Assembly (NCBI RefSeq): GCF_000712075.1
Contig: NZ_JONW01000008.1
Span: forward strand, 248,001 to 312,000
Reading direction: 5' to 3'
Length of the DNA stretch: 64,000 nt
From: Caulobacter sp. UNC358MFTsu5.1
Lineage (GTDB): Bacteria; Pseudomonadota; Alphaproteobacteria; Caulobacterales; Caulobacteraceae
Made by a program: the position numbers and the translations under genes. Of the stretch, positions 15,811 to 25,250 are shown piece after piece (position 1 is the stretch's first letter; each line of letters begins with the position of its first letter). The notes below the pieces were generated by a model that was not told the origin of the DNA, did no database searches, and saw only the letters and a list, made by a program, of their open reading frames with translations.

Positions 15811-18800
15811 ATGACCGATTGGGACTCCCTGGACGACGGCAAGTATCGCGACGAGGCGGCGGTGATCGCCGACCTGCTGGCCGCCCAGCCCCTGAGCAGC
15901 GAGGACCGCGCCGCGGTCCGCGCCGAGGCCGAGGCCCTGGTGCGCGGCGCCCGCCGCAGCGTCCGCAAGCAGGGCGTGGTCGAGAGCTTCCTGCAGGAGT
16001 TCAGCCTGGGCACCCGCGAGGGCCTGGCCCTGATGTGCCTGGCCGAGGCCCTGCTGCGCACCCCCGACGACGACACCCGCGACAAGCTGATCGCCGAGAA
16101 GATCGGTTCGGCCGACTGGGCCAGCCACCTGGGCGGCAGCGACAGCCTGTTCGTCAACGCCTCGACCTGGGGCCTGATGCTGACCGGCAAGATCGTCGAG
16201 CCCGACGAGGACGCCAAGCGCGACCTGCCCGGCTTCATCAAGAAGATCGCCGGCCGCCTGGGCGAGCCGGTGATCCGCGCCGCCGTCGGCCAGGCCATCC
16301 GCATCATGGGCGAGCAGTTCGTGCTGGGCCGCACCATCGAGGCGGCCATCAAGCGCGCCGCCAACGACGGCGACATCTGCAGCTTCGACATGCTGGGCGA
16401 AGGCGCCCGCACCGCCGCCGACGCCGCCCGCTACGAGAAGTCCTATGCCGACGCCATCGAGACGGTCGGCAAGCTGTCGCGGGCCAACGGCGCCTGGGCG
16501 GGGCCGGAGGCCGGCCACGGCGTGTCGGTCAAGCTGTCGGCCCTGACCCCGCGCTATGAGGCCACGCAGGAAGCCCGCGTCTGGGACGAGCTCTATCCGC
16601 GCGTCCTGCGCCTGGCCAAGATCGCCGCCAAGCACGACCTGAACTTCACCATCGACGCCGAAGAGGCCGATCGCCTGGCCCTGTCGCTGAAGCTGCTGGA
16701 TCGCCTGTGCCGCGAGCCCGAGCTGGGCCAGTGGACGGGCCTGGGCCTGGCCGTCCAGGCCTACCAGAAGCGCTGCCCCGAGGTGATCAAGCGCCTGACG
16801 GCCCTGTCCCAGGAAACCGGCCGCCGCCTGATGGTGCGCCTCGTGAAGGGCGCCTACTGGGACAGCGAGATCAAGCGCGCCCAGGTGGCCGGCCGTCCGG
16901 ACTATCCGGTCTACACCACCAAGCCCGCCACCGACCTGTCGTACCTGGTCTGCGCCAAGGCCCTGATCGAGGCCGCCCCGCACCTCTACGCCCAGTTCGC
17001 CACCCACAATGCCCACACCCTGGCGGCCGTGGTGCGGATGTCCAAGAACGCCGGCGTCAAGATCGAGCACCAGCGCCTGCACGGCATGGGCGAGGCGCTC
17101 TACAAGGCCGCCGACGACCTCTATGACGGCGTCACTCTGCGGGCCTACGCCCCAGTGGGCGGCCACGAGGACCTGCTGCCCTACCTGGTCCGCCGCCTGC
17201 TGGAGAACGGCGCCAACACCAGCTTCGTGCACGCCCTGCTGGACGAGCGGGTGCCGGTGGAAAAGGTGGTGGTCGACCCGATCACCGCGGTGGAAGCCCA
17301 CCCCGACCGCCACGCCAAGATTCCGACGCCGATCGACGTCTACGGTCCGCGCCGTAGGAACAGCGCCGGCCTGGACCTGTCGACCAAGGCCGACCGCGAC
17401 CGCCTCTCCGCCCACGTGGCCGAGCTGGACGGCCTGACCCTGCAGGCCGGTCCGCTGATCGGCGGCAAGCTGACGGCCGGCGCCCCGCCGATGCCGGTGC
17501 AGAGCCCCGCCGACCACGACCGCGTGGTGGGCGTGGCGTCGGAAGCCCAGCTGCCGCAGATCGACCAGGCCTTCCGCCTGGCCCGCGCCGCCCAGCCCGC
17601 TTGGGACCAGGCCGGCGGCCCCGCCCGCGCCGAGGTCCTCCGCGCCATGGGCGACGCCCTGGAGGCCAATATCGAGCGCCTGTGCGCCATCCTCTCGCGC
17701 GAAGCCGGCAAGACCGGCCCCGACGCCATCGCCGAGGTGCGCGAGGCCGTCGACTTCTGCCGCTACTACGCCAAGCTGGCGGAAGAGCAGTTCGGCCTGG
17801 CCGGCGAGGTGCTGACCGGCCCGGTCGGCGAGACCAACACCCTGCGCCTGGCCGGGCGCGGCGTCTTCGTCTGCATCAGCCCGTGGAACTTCCCGCTGGC
17901 CATCTTCACCGGCCAGATCGCCGCCGCCCTGGCGGCCGGCAACGCGGTGCTGGCCAAGCCGGCCGAGCAGACCCCGCTGATCGCCTACGAGGCCGTGAAG
18001 CTGTACCACGCCGCGGGCCTGGACCACCGTCTGCTGGCTCTGCTGCCCGGTCGCGGCGAGACCGTCGGCGCGGCCCTGACCGCCCACGAGGGCCTGGACG
18101 GCGTGGCCTTCACCGGCGGCACCGACACCGCCTGGCGGATCAACCAGACGCTCGCCCAGCGCCAGGGCCCGATCGTGCCGTTCATCGCCGAGACCGGCGG
18201 CCTGAACGGCATGTTCGTCGACACCACCGCCCAGCGCGAGCAGGTGATCGACGACGTAATCCTGTCGGCCTTCGGTTCGGCCGGCCAGCGCTGCTCGGCC
18301 CTGCGGCTGCTGTTCCTGCCGGAAGACACCGCCGACCACATCATCGACGGCCTGAAAGGCGCGATGGACGCCCTGGTGATCGGCGACCCGGCCCTGGCCG
18401 TCACCGACGTCGGCCCGGTGATCGATCCCGAGGCCAAGACCGCGCTGGTCAAGCACCTGGACCGTCTGCAGCACGAAGCCAAGGTTCTGCACACGATCGG
18501 CGCGCCGCAGACCGGCACCTTCTTCGCCCCGGTCCTGGCCGAGATCCCCGCCGCCGACTTCCTGGAGCGCGAGGTGTTCGGCCCGATCCTGCACGTGGTC
18601 CGCTACAAGCCCGAGGACCTGGAACAGGTGGCCGGCGCCCTGGCAGCCCGCCGCTACGGCCTGACCCTGGGCGTCCATTCGCGGATCGAGAGCTTCGCGG
18701 CCGACGTCCAGCGCCTGGTCCCGGCCGGCAACTGCTACGTCAACCGCTCGATGACCGGCGCCGTGGTCGGCGTCCAGCCGTTCGGCGGCGAGGGCCTGTC

Positions 18801-18915
18801 GGGCACCGGCCCCAAGGCCGGCGGCCCCCACGCCCTGATGCGCTACGCCGTCGAGCGCGCGCTCAGCATCAACATCACCGCCCAGGGCGGCGACCCGTCG
18901 CTGCTGAACCTGTAA
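15811..18915 (+). CDS. putA: Bifunctional proline dehydrogenase / P5C dehydrogenase
   Basis: 1034 residues. It oxidises proline to pyrroline-5-carboxylate (FAD) and then to glutamate (NAD). The proline dehydrogenase barrel spans about 130-440: FDMLGEGARTAADAARYEKSYADAI, GVSVKLSALTPRYE, RLVKGAYWDSEIKRAQ and the flavin-site RRLLENGANTSF. The aldehyde dehydrogenase domain spans about 530-1000 with general base Glu794 in IAETGG and nucleophile Cys828 in SAGQRCSALR. It begins directly with catalytic segments: there is no N-terminal ribbon-helix-helix DNA-binding domain, unlike E. coli PutA, so control probably rests with the divergent Lrp-type regulator. Confidence 0.97.
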   Translation: MTDWDSLDDGKYRDEAAVIADLLAAQPLSSEDRAAVRAEAEALVRGARRSVRKQGVVESFLQEFSLGTREGLALMCLAEALLRTPDDDTRDKLIAEKIGSADWASHLGGSDSLFVNASTWGLMLTGKIVEPDEDAKRDLPGFIKKIAGRLGEPVIRAAVGQAIRIMGEQFVLGRTIEAAIKRAANDGDICSFDMLGEGARTAADAARYEKSYADAIETVGKLSRANGAWAGPEAGHGVSVKLSALTPRYEATQEARVWDELYPRVLRLAKIAAKHDLNFTIDAEEADRLALSLKLLDRLCREPELGQWTGLGLAVQAYQKRCPEVIKRLTALSQETGRRLMVRLVKGAYWDSEIKRAQVAGRPDYPVYTTKPATDLSYLVCAKALIEAAPHLYAQFATHNAHTLAAVVRMSKNAGVKIEHQRLHGMGEALYKAADDLYDGVTLRAYAPVGGHEDLLPYLVRRLLENGANTSFVHALLDERVPVEKVVVDPITAVEAHPDRHAKIPTPIDVYGPRRRNSAGLDLSTKADRDRLSAHVAELDGLTLQAGPLIGGKLTAGAPPMPVQSPADHDRVVGVASEAQLPQIDQAFRLARAAQPAWDQAGGPARAEVLRAMGDALEANIERLCAILSREAGKTGPDAIAEVREAVDFCRYYAKLAEEQFGLAGEVLTGPVGETNTLRLAGRGVFVCISPWNFPLAIFTGQIAAALAAGNAVLAKPAEQTPLIAYEAVKLYHAAGLDHRLLALLPGRGETVGAALTAHEGLDGVAFTGGTDTAWRINQTLAQRQGPIVPFIAETGGLNGMFVDTTAQREQVIDDVILSAFGSAGQRCSALRLLFLPEDTADHIIDGLKGAMDALVIGDPALAVTDVGPVIDPEAKTALVKHLDRLQHEAKVLHTIGAPQTGTFFAPVLAEIPAADFLEREVFGPILHVVRYKPEDLEQVAGALAARRYGLTLGVHSRIESFAADVQRLVPAGNCYVNRSMTGAVVGVQPFGGEGLSGTGPKAGGPHALMRYAVERALSINITAQGGDPSLLNL

Positions 18916-18922
18916 GGCCGCT

Positions 18923-18949
18923 CGGCCCTCTCCCGGCGGGAGGGGGCCG
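18923..18949. terminator. GC-rich hairpin between convergent putA and AHSA1 gene
   Basis: CGGCCCTCTCCC pairs with GGGAGGGGGCCG around a GGC loop (12 pairs with one wobble). There is no T-run, but the position between two converging genes suggests a bidirectional stop. It resembles the family D repeats. Confidence 0.5.
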
Positions 18950-18958
18950 ACCCGACCG

Positions 18959-19450
18959 TCAGACCTTGGCGCCGAGGCTGGCCAGAAGGTCGTCCAGCTG
19001 CCTGAACTGCTCGGGCGTGGTGTCCTCCATCCCGATGAAGGACTCGTCGAGCGCTTCCTGCGTGGGATACAGCTCCTGCAGGACCAGCAGCGTCTTGCCG
19101 CCCTTGTCCTCGAAGGTCACCGTGGTGACGGCCCCGCCGTCGCCTTCGTCGTTGGTCCACACCAGGCGCGCCAGCGGCACGACCTCGATGTACTTGCCGA
19201 AGAAGGCCATGGCGTTGGCGGCGTCCTTGCCGAACACCACGCGATAGCCGCCGCCGGTGCGGACATCCATCTCGCAGGACAGCATCGGCACCCCGCTCGA
19301 CTTCGGGGCCCACCACAGCTGGAACAGCTCGGGCTTGGTCCACGCGTCGTAGACCAGGCGGACCGGGCCGTCGAAGACCCGCGTCACGACCAGTTCGCGC
19401 CCGGACGTCCGTTCGACCGCCGTGCGGCCGTCACCCATTCTTTCGCCCAT
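18959..19450 (-). CDS. SRPBCC / AHSA1-domain protein
   Basis: 163 residues. The AHSA1 (Activator of Hsp90 ATPase C-terminal-like) START-type fold is evident: VTRVFDGPVRLVYDAWTKPELFQLWWAPKSSGV, then MDVRTGGGYRVVF, YIEVVPLARLVWTNDEG, TTVTFEDKGGKTLLVLQELYPTQEA. This pattern with the preceding ArsR gene is a common two-gene unit; the SRPBCC protein probably binds a hydrophobic ligand. It overlaps the ArsR gene by 20 bp, so it is translated from the same mRNA. GGAAG precedes the start. Specific role unknown. Confidence 0.85.
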   Translation of the reverse strand: MGERMGDGRTAVERTSGRELVVTRVFDGPVRLVYDAWTKPELFQLWWAPKSSGVPMLSCEMDVRTGGGYRVVFGKDAANAMAFFGKYIEVVPLARLVWTNDEGDGGAVTTVTFEDKGGKTLLVLQELYPTQEALDESFIGMEDTTPEQFRQLDDLLASLGAKV

Positions 19451-19793
19451 CGTTCTCTTCCTTCCGTTTCAAGGCCTCGACGACATGGTCCAGCATGTCG
19501 AAGCGGGTCTTCCAGATGCGGCGGCGGCTCTCGATCCAGGCCGCCTCCTCCTCGAGCCCGGCCAGACCCAGCTTGCAGGTCCGCACGCGCCCGACCTTCT
19601 CGGTCGTCACCAGCCCCGCCTGCTCCAGGACGCCGACGTGCTTCTTCATGCCCGTGAGGGTCATGTGGAACCGGTCGGCGAGTTCCGTGATCGACGCGTC
19701 CCCCTGGCCCAGCTGCTCCAGGACCCCACGGCGGGTGGCGTCCGACAGCGCGGCGAAGGAGGCGTCGAGGCGATCTGATGAATACTGAACCAT
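19431..19793 (-). CDS. ArsR-family winged-helix repressor
   Basis: 120 residues with the ArsR DNA-binding domain: FAALSDATRRGVLEQLGQGDASITELADRFHMTLTGMKKHVGVLEQAGLVTTEKVGRVRTCKL. No metal-binding Cys cluster is visible, so it is of the metal-independent (SdpR-like) type usually paired with SRPBCC proteins. An 18-bp inverted repeat overlaps its start codon (19785-19802), consistent with autorepression of the arsR-AHSA1 operon. Confidence 0.88.
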   Translation of the reverse strand: MVQYSSDRLDASFAALSDATRRGVLEQLGQGDASITELADRFHMTLTGMKKHVGVLEQAGLVTTEKVGRVRTCKLGLAGLEEEAAWIESRRRIWKTRFDMLDHVVEALKRKEENDGRKNG

Positions 19794-19802
19794 TTGGTTC
19801 AG
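19785..19802. promoter_or_regulatory. Inverted repeat over the arsR start codon
   Basis: CTGAACCATTTGGTTCAG: two 7-bp arms around ATTT. The start codon (complement of 19791-19793) lies inside it. The placement is typical of an ArsR autoregulatory operator. Confidence 0.6.
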
Positions 19803-19838
19803 TGTGTAGCCCAGACACCGCCGTTATGCAACAGGGGT

Positions 19839-20504
19839 CTAGGCGCCCTGCGCCTGCGACGCGTGGAAGACCTCGAGCTGGGCGGCGAAGGCGCGCTTGT
19901 AGGCGGGCCGGGCTTCGGCCCGGGCCACGTAGGCGGCGAGGTTGGGATACTCGCCCAGCAGGCCCACGCCGCGCACCCGCAGCAGCACCGAGGCCATCAT
20001 CAGGTCGGCGGCGCTGAAGTCGCCGTCCAGCCACTCGGCGTCGCCCAGGCGGTCGGACAGCTCGCCCAGCCGCGCGCGGATGCGGTCGTGGACCATGGCC
20101 TGCCGCTCGCCGTGCCAGCTCTTGTCGCGCTCGGCGAACATCACGAACTGCAGCTCGACGATCGACTGCTCCACCGTGCTGAGGGCGGAGAACATCCAGG
20201 TGATCGCCCGCGCCCGAGCCTTGGGCTCGTCGGGCAGCAGGCCGGCATGGGTGTCGGCGATGTGGAAGACGATGCCGCCGGACTCGAACAGCACCAGGTC
20301 GCCCTCCTCGTAGGTCGGGATCTGGCCGAACGGATGCAGGGCCCGATGGGCCGGCGCCTTCATCTCGGGGAAGGTGACCAGTCGGACGTCGTAGGGCTGG
20401 CCCACCTCCTCCAGCGCCCAGCGCACGCGCATGTCGCGGGCCAAGCCCTGGCCCCGGTCGGGCGAGGCCTTGAAGGCGGTGATGGTGGGGCGGGGCGAGG
20501 TCAT
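19839..20504 (-). CDS. Glutathione S-transferase family protein
   Basis: 221 residues from the ATG at 20504, with GGAG seven bases upstream. The N-terminal thioredoxin-like domain (ITAFKASPDRGQGLARDMRVRWALEEVGQPYDVRLV...) includes HPFGQIPTYEEGDLVLFESGGIVFHIAD, the cis-Pro and Glu-Ser glutathione-binding motif. The C-terminal helical domain has DFSAADLMMASVLLRV, the conserved N-capping box. Probable cytosolic detoxification enzyme; no specific substrate. Divergent from the GH5 gene. Confidence 0.9.
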   Translation of the reverse strand: MTSPRPTITAFKASPDRGQGLARDMRVRWALEEVGQPYDVRLVTFPEMKAPAHRALHPFGQIPTYEEGDLVLFESGGIVFHIADTHAGLLPDEPKARARAITWMFSALSTVEQSIVELQFVMFAERDKSWHGERQAMVHDRIRARLGELSDRLGDAEWLDGDFSAADLMMASVLLRVRGVGLLGEYPNLAAYVARAEARPAYKRAFAAQLEVFHASQAQGA

Positions 20505-20714
20505 GGCGTTCTCCGGTGGCTCACGGCGATGATCTCCCGCATCGCCTTCGTTGTCCCGAGGACGCGCGGCGAACCCGCGCCCCGACACAGGACAGCATTT
20601 TTCCGCGCCCGGCGATGCGGGACGGTCGCGGGCATTCAGAAAACAAATTTATTTAATACCTTCCCTCGCGCCGCCGCCGTCCGCTAGGCTGGGGCAAAAC
20701 AAGGGGAGGCAAGC

Positions 20715-22046
20715 ATGCTGTCGAGACGCCATCTGCTGGTCGCGGGGACCGCCGCCGTGGCCGCCGGCTCGACCGGGGCCGCCTGGAGCGCCGCGCCGCC
20801 TTCCACCTTCGTCACCGTCAAGGACGGCCGCCTCAGCCTGGGCGGCGCGCCCTACCGCTTCGTCGGCGCGAACCTGTGGTACGGGGCCTGGCTGGGTTCG
20901 CCGGGCGTGTCCGGCGACCGCGCCCGGCTGGGCCGCGAGCTGGACCGGCTGAAGGCCCTGGGCGTCAGCAACCTGCGCGTCCTGGGCGCCGGCGAGCGCT
21001 CGCCGGCCAAGGTGGCCATCGACCCCACCTTCCGCGGCCCGGGCGAGGACTACGACCAGGACCTGCTGAAGGGCCTGGACGTGCTGCTGGCCGAAATGGC
21101 CCGGCGCGGCATGAAGGCGGTGATCTACGTCAACAACTTCTGGGACTGGTCGGGCGGCATGCCGGCCTATCTGCGCTGGACCGGCAACGGCCAGTGGTTC
21201 CAGCAGGGCGATCCCGCCCACCCCTGGCCCGAATTCGCCGACTACTCCGCCCGCTTCTACGGCGACGCCAAGGCCCAGGACCTGTTCCGCCACTATCTGC
21301 GCGCCCTGGTCGGCCGGGTCAGCAGCGTGACCGGCAAGCCCTATCGCGACGACCCGACGATCATGGCCTGGCAGCTGGCCAACGAGCCGCGCCCGGGCGG
21401 CAGCGACGCCTTCGGCGTGCCCAACCTGCCCACCTACTACCGCTGGATCGCCGAGACCTCGGCCCTGATCAAGACTCTGGATCCCAACCACCTGGTCACC
21501 ACCGGCAGCGAGGGCGCCATGGGCTGCCTGCAGCGCGAGGCCTGCGTGGTCGAGGCCCACAGGCCGGCCAGCATCGACTACCTGACCCTGCACGTCTGGC
21601 CCAACAACTGGGGCTGGATCGACTTCAAGAACCAGCCGGCCACCTATGAGGCCGGCGAGGCCAAGTGCCGCGACTATGTCGCCAGGCACGTCGCCATCGC
21701 CAAGCAGATGAACAAGCCGCTGGTGATCGAGGAGTTCGGCCTGATCCGCGAGGATCGCGCCTTCACCCCGGGCGGCCCGACCACCCATCGCGACCGCTTC
21801 TATCGGATGATGTTCGGCCTGGTCGAAGCCGACATGAAGGCCGGCGGGCCGCTGGCGGGGACCAACTTCTGGGCCTGGAACGGCGAGGGCCGCGCCCAGC
21901 ACGCCGACGCCTGGTTCAAGATGGGCGACCGGTCCTATGTCGGCGATCCCCCGCAGGAGGAGCAGGGCCTGTTCGGGGTGTTCGACGCCGACGCCTCGAC
22001 CCTGGCCGTCATCCGCGACCACGCCAGGGCGGTGGCGGCGCTCTAG
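20715..22046 (+). CDS. Glycoside hydrolase family 5, endo-beta-mannanase type
   Basis: 443 residues with a Tat-like signal (MLSRRHLLVAG...). TIM-barrel of the GH5 mannanase type (subfamily 7-like): FVGANLWYGAWLG near the start, acid/base Glu224 in WQLANEPR, LHVWPNNWGW with the conserved His, and nucleophile Glu340 in LVIEEFGL. NFWAWNGEGR closes the barrel. It should hydrolyse beta-1,4-mannan or glucomannan outside the cytoplasm. It is followed by two alpha/beta hydrolases on the same strand, possibly accessory esterases. GGGGAGG precedes the start. Confidence 0.9.
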   Translation: MLSRRHLLVAGTAAVAAGSTGAAWSAAPPSTFVTVKDGRLSLGGAPYRFVGANLWYGAWLGSPGVSGDRARLGRELDRLKALGVSNLRVLGAGERSPAKVAIDPTFRGPGEDYDQDLLKGLDVLLAEMARRGMKAVIYVNNFWDWSGGMPAYLRWTGNGQWFQQGDPAHPWPEFADYSARFYGDAKAQDLFRHYLRALVGRVSSVTGKPYRDDPTIMAWQLANEPRPGGSDAFGVPNLPTYYRWIAETSALIKTLDPNHLVTTGSEGAMGCLQREACVVEAHRPASIDYLTLHVWPNNWGWIDFKNQPATYEAGEAKCRDYVARHVAIAKQMNKPLVIEEFGLIREDRAFTPGGPTTHRDRFYRMMFGLVEADMKAGGPLAGTNFWAWNGEGRAQHADAWFKMGDRSYVGDPPQEEQGLFGVFDADASTLAVIRDHARAVAAL

Positions 22047-22115
22047 CATCAGGCCCTTCCCCAGCCAGGCTTGGCCATGCTTATGCTGCCGCCGTCGAAA
22101 CACGGTTCGGGGATC

Positions 22116-23507
22116 ATGGCTCAGCTTGTTCGTCCGGCGCTGGTCGCCCTGTTCGCCGCGATCCCCATGATCGCCCCCCTCGCGGCTCCCGCGACCGCCC
22201 AGGCCCAGGACCTGACGCCGATCCTCGGCGACTGGTACGGGACGCTGAACGTCGGGGTGAAGCTGCCGCTGGTGCTGCACGTCCAGGCCGACGGGACGGG
22301 CAGCATCGACAGCCCTTCCCAGGGAGCGTCGGGCCTGCCGGCCACCGTCAGCCTCAGCGGCTCGTCCCTGACGGTGGTGCTGACCAGCCCCGCCGCCCGC
22401 TTCGAAGGGACCGTCGCGGCCGACGGCGCCAGCCTGGCGGGCGCCTGGCGTCAAGGCGGCGGCTCCGCGCCCCTGACCTTCACCCGCACCGCGCCGGCGG
22501 CCGCGCCGCGTCCGCAGACGCCCAAGCCGCCCTTCCCCTATCGCGCCGAAGAGGTCGCCTACGTCAATCCGGCCTCGGGCCTGAAGCTGGCCGGGACCCT
22601 GACCCTGCCGCAGGGCGCCGGCCCCTTCCCCGTGGCCCTGATGATCACCGGCTCGGGCAGCCAGGACCGCGACGAGACCATCGAGGGCCACAAACCATTC
22701 CTGCTGATCGCCGACGCCCTGACCCGTCGGGGCGTGGCCGTGCTGCGGGTCGACGACCGCGGCGTGGGCGGCTCGGAAGCCGGCAAGACGCTGATGGCCG
22801 CCACCAGCGCCGACTTCGCCACCGACGTGGAGGCCGGCGTGGCCTTCCTGCGGACCCGCAAGGACATCGATCCCGGCCGCGTCGGCCTGATCGGCCACAG
22901 CGAGGGCGGGCTGATCGCCCCGATGGTGGCGGCCAAGGATCCGCGCATCGCCTTCGTGGCGATGATCGGCGGGCCGGGCGTGAACGGCGAACGGGTGCTG
23001 CTGAGCCAGACCCGCGCCCTGATGCTGGCCCACGGCGCGCCGCTGGCCAAGGTCGACGCCGCCTCGACCGAGAACCGCGCCGCCTACGAGATCGTCAAGG
23101 CCGAGCCCGACCAGGCCGCCGCGGCCGCCAAGCTGAAGGCGCTGTTCGTGGCCGGCGGGACGCCGGAACCGGCCGCCGAGCGCAAGGCCGCCTTCCTGTC
23201 CCTGCCCTGGATGCGCTACTTCCTGGCGGCGGATCCGGTCCCGAACCTGAAGGCGCTGAAATGCCCGGTGCTGGACGTCAATGGCGGCCAGGACCTGAAC
23301 GTCATTCCAGCCATCAACCTGCCGCCGATGCGCGCCGCCCTGGCCCAGAATCCCGACGCCACGATCCAGGAGCTGCCGGGCCTGAACCACCTGCTGCAGA
23401 CCGTGCCGCCCGGCCAGGCTCCCGGCTATGGCGCGATCGAGGAGACCATGGCGCCGGCGGCCCTGGCGGTGATCGTCGACTGGGTGGCGACCCACGCGAA
23501 GGGCTGA
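22116..23507 (+). CDS. Secreted alpha/beta hydrolase (esterase/peptidase-like)
   Basis: 463 residues from the ATG at 22116, chosen for its upstream CGGGG and because it begins a signal peptide (ending AQAQ). An N-terminal ~110-residue beta domain (ILGDWYGTLNVGVKLPLVLHVQ...) is followed by an alpha/beta hydrolase: MITGSGSQDRDE oxyanion region, VDDRGVGGS, nucleophile Ser in GHSEGG, Asp in GGQDLNV and His in PGLNHLLQ. Paralogues with this two-domain design are widespread in Caulobacterales. It lies 69 bp after the GH5 gene. Substrate unknown. Confidence 0.85.
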   Translation: MAQLVRPALVALFAAIPMIAPLAAPATAQAQDLTPILGDWYGTLNVGVKLPLVLHVQADGTGSIDSPSQGASGLPATVSLSGSSLTVVLTSPAARFEGTVAADGASLAGAWRQGGGSAPLTFTRTAPAAAPRPQTPKPPFPYRAEEVAYVNPASGLKLAGTLTLPQGAGPFPVALMITGSGSQDRDETIEGHKPFLLIADALTRRGVAVLRVDDRGVGGSEAGKTLMAATSADFATDVEAGVAFLRTRKDIDPGRVGLIGHSEGGLIAPMVAAKDPRIAFVAMIGGPGVNGERVLLSQTRALMLAHGAPLAKVDAASTENRAAYEIVKAEPDQAAAAAKLKALFVAGGTPEPAAERKAAFLSLPWMRYFLAADPVPNLKALKCPVLDVNGGQDLNVIPAINLPPMRAALAQNPDATIQELPGLNHLLQTVPPGQAPGYGAIEETMAPAALAVIVDWVATHAKG

Positions 23508-23536
23508 CCTATCTCAAATCCGCTCGTCACGGGGTA

Positions 23537-23574
23537 TGCGGAAAATGGGTTTTCGCACCTTGTCACCGGTGTCA
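23537..23574. promoter_or_regulatory. LacI-type operator and adjacent inverted repeat before carboxylesterase gene
   Basis: TGTCACCGGTGTCA at 23561-23574 is palindromic except for one base pair (T/T), with a central CG as in LacI-family operators. Immediately upstream, TGCGGAAAATGGGTTTTCGCA (given as positions 23537-23557, arms TGCGgAAAA / TTTTcGCA) is a second inverted repeat. Together they sit 45-82 bp before the start at 23619. The core CACCGGTG also occurs at 2010-2017 before the GH43 gene. Confidence 0.5.
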
Positions 23575-23618
23575 TTTTCTATCCCGCTAGTGCGCCGCCA
23601 AGACGCCGGAGGAAGCCC

Positions 23619-25247
23619 ATGGACGCCCCAAACGACCTCGACCGTCGCCAGCTGCTGATCGCCGGAGGCGCGGCGGCCGCCGCGAGCCTCGCGCCCAGCC
23701 TGGGCCAGGCCGCGAGCGCCAAGCCGGGTCCGGTGGTGACCACCACCTACGGCAAGGTGCGCGGCGCGGCGGGTGAAGGCGTCCAGGTGTTCAAGGGCCT
23801 GCGCTACGGGGCCGACACCGGCGGCGCGGGACGCTTCATGCCGCCCCAGCCGCCCAAGCCCTGGACCGGCGTCGCCGACGCCCTGGCCTATGGCGCGGCC
23901 TGCCCTCAGGGCAAGGGCGAGGACGGCGAGAGCCAGAGCGAGGACTGCCTGTTCCTCAATGTCTGGACCCCCGCCAAAGCCGGCAAGAAGGGCGGGCTGG
24001 CCGACGGTGTGAAGCGGCCGGTGATGTTCTACATCCACGGCGGCGCCTACAACACCGGCTCGGGCGCCAGCCCCTGGTACGACGGGACCAAGCTGGCCAA
24101 GCGCGGCGACGTGGTGGTGGTGACGGTCAACCACCGGCTCAACGCCTTCGGCTACCTGTACCTGGCCCGCCTGTTCGACGATCCGTCGGTGGCCGACAGC
24201 GGCAATGTCGGCCAGATGGACCTGGTCCTGGCCCTGCAGTGGGTGCGCGACAACATCGCCGCGTTCGGCGGGGACCCGGGCAATGTCATGCTGTTCGGCC
24301 AGTCGGGCGGCGGCGCCAAGATCGCCACCCTGATGGCCATGCCGACGGCCAAGGGCCTGTTCCACCGCGCCGCCACCATGAGCGGCCAGCAGGTCACCGC
24401 CGCCGGCCCGTTCAACGCCACCAAGCGCGCCAAGGGCTTCATCGACAAGCTGGGGGTCCAGGACCTGGCCGGCCTGCGCGCCCTGCCCGCCGAGACCTTC
24501 CTGAACGGCCTGAAGGCCGTCGATCCGATCGCCGGCAGCGGCGGGGTCTATATGGGCCCGGTGCTGGACGAGCGGACCCTGACCCGCCACCCGTTCTTCC
24601 CCGACGCCTCGCCGGTGGGGCTGTCGGTGCCGATGATGTGCGGCAACACCCATGACGAGGTGCGCGGCTTCGTCGGCTACGACAAGAGCCTGATGAACCT
24701 GACCTGGGAGCAGGTGATCGCCAAGCTGCCCAGCCAGTTCAACGCCCGCGTCGACATCGACCCGGCCACGGTGGTGGCGGCCTACCGCAAGATCTATCCG
24801 GATTACACGCCGTCGGACGTCTATTTCGCGGCGGCCACGGCCGGCCGCTCCTGGAAGGCGGCGATCATCCAGGACGAGGAACGGGCCAAGGCCGGCGCCC
24901 CCGCCTGGGCCTACCAGCTGAACTGGCGCGCGCCCAAGGACGGCGGCTTCTGGGGCGCCCCCCACACGCTGGACATGCAGCTGGTGTTCGGCAATTTCGA
25001 CGCGCCCGGCGTGATCACCGGCTCGGGCCCCGACGCCGTGGCCATGCACGAGACCCTGGCCGACGCCTTCATCGCCTTCGCGCGCACGGGCAACCCCAAC
25101 ACCTCGTCCCTGCCCAACTGGCAGCCCTACGAGCTGCCCCGCCGCCAGACCATGGTGTTCGACACCGTCTCGCGCCTGGAAGACGACCCCCGCGGGGCCG
25201 AGCGCGAGCTGTTCAACAAGGTCCCGTTCACGCAGTTCGGGACTTAA
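23619..25247 (+). CDS. Type-B carboxylesterase, Tat-exported
   Basis: 542 residues. [10 protein letters not shown] is a twin-arginine signal. Carboxylesterase/lipase type B motifs: [41 protein letters not shown] (oxyanion hole), nucleophile Ser in FGQSGGGAK (more often GESAG) and [11 protein letters not shown] near the catalytic His region. Likely a periplasmic ester hydrolase, possibly acting on acetyl or feruloyl groups of plant material given the nearby GH5 and the LacI-type operator. Substrate is inferred only. Confidence 0.88.
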   Translation: MDAPNDLDRRQLLIAGGAAAAASLAPSLGQAASAKPGPVVTTTYGKVRGAAGEGVQVFKGLRYGADTGGAGRFMPPQPPKPWTGVADALAYGAACPQGKGEDGESQSEDCLFLNVWTPAKAGKKGGLADGVKRPVMFYIHGGAYNTGSGASPWYDGTKLAKRGDVVVVTVNHRLNAFGYLYLARLFDDPSVADSGNVGQMDLVLALQWVRDNIAAFGGDPGNVMLFGQSGGGAKIATLMAMPTAKGLFHRAATMSGQQVTAAGPFNATKRAKGFIDKLGVQDLAGLRALPAETFLNGLKAVDPIAGSGGVYMGPVLDERTLTRHPFFPDASPVGLSVPMMCGNTHDEVRGFVGYDKSLMNLTWEQVIAKLPSQFNARVDIDPATVVAAYRKIYPDYTPSDVYFAAATAGRSWKAAIIQDEERAKAGAPAWAYQLNWRAPKDGGFWGAPHTLDMQLVFGNFDAPGVITGSGPDAVAMHETLADAFIAFARTGNPNTSSLPNWQPYELPRRQTMVFDTVSRLEDDPRGAERELFNKVPFTQFGT

Positions 25248-25250
25248 GTC

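Noticed and set aside
15337..18831. A 1164-codon open frame antisense to putA
   Set aside because: Same artefact: low-complexity Gly/Val/Asp translation opposite a fully conserved PutA.
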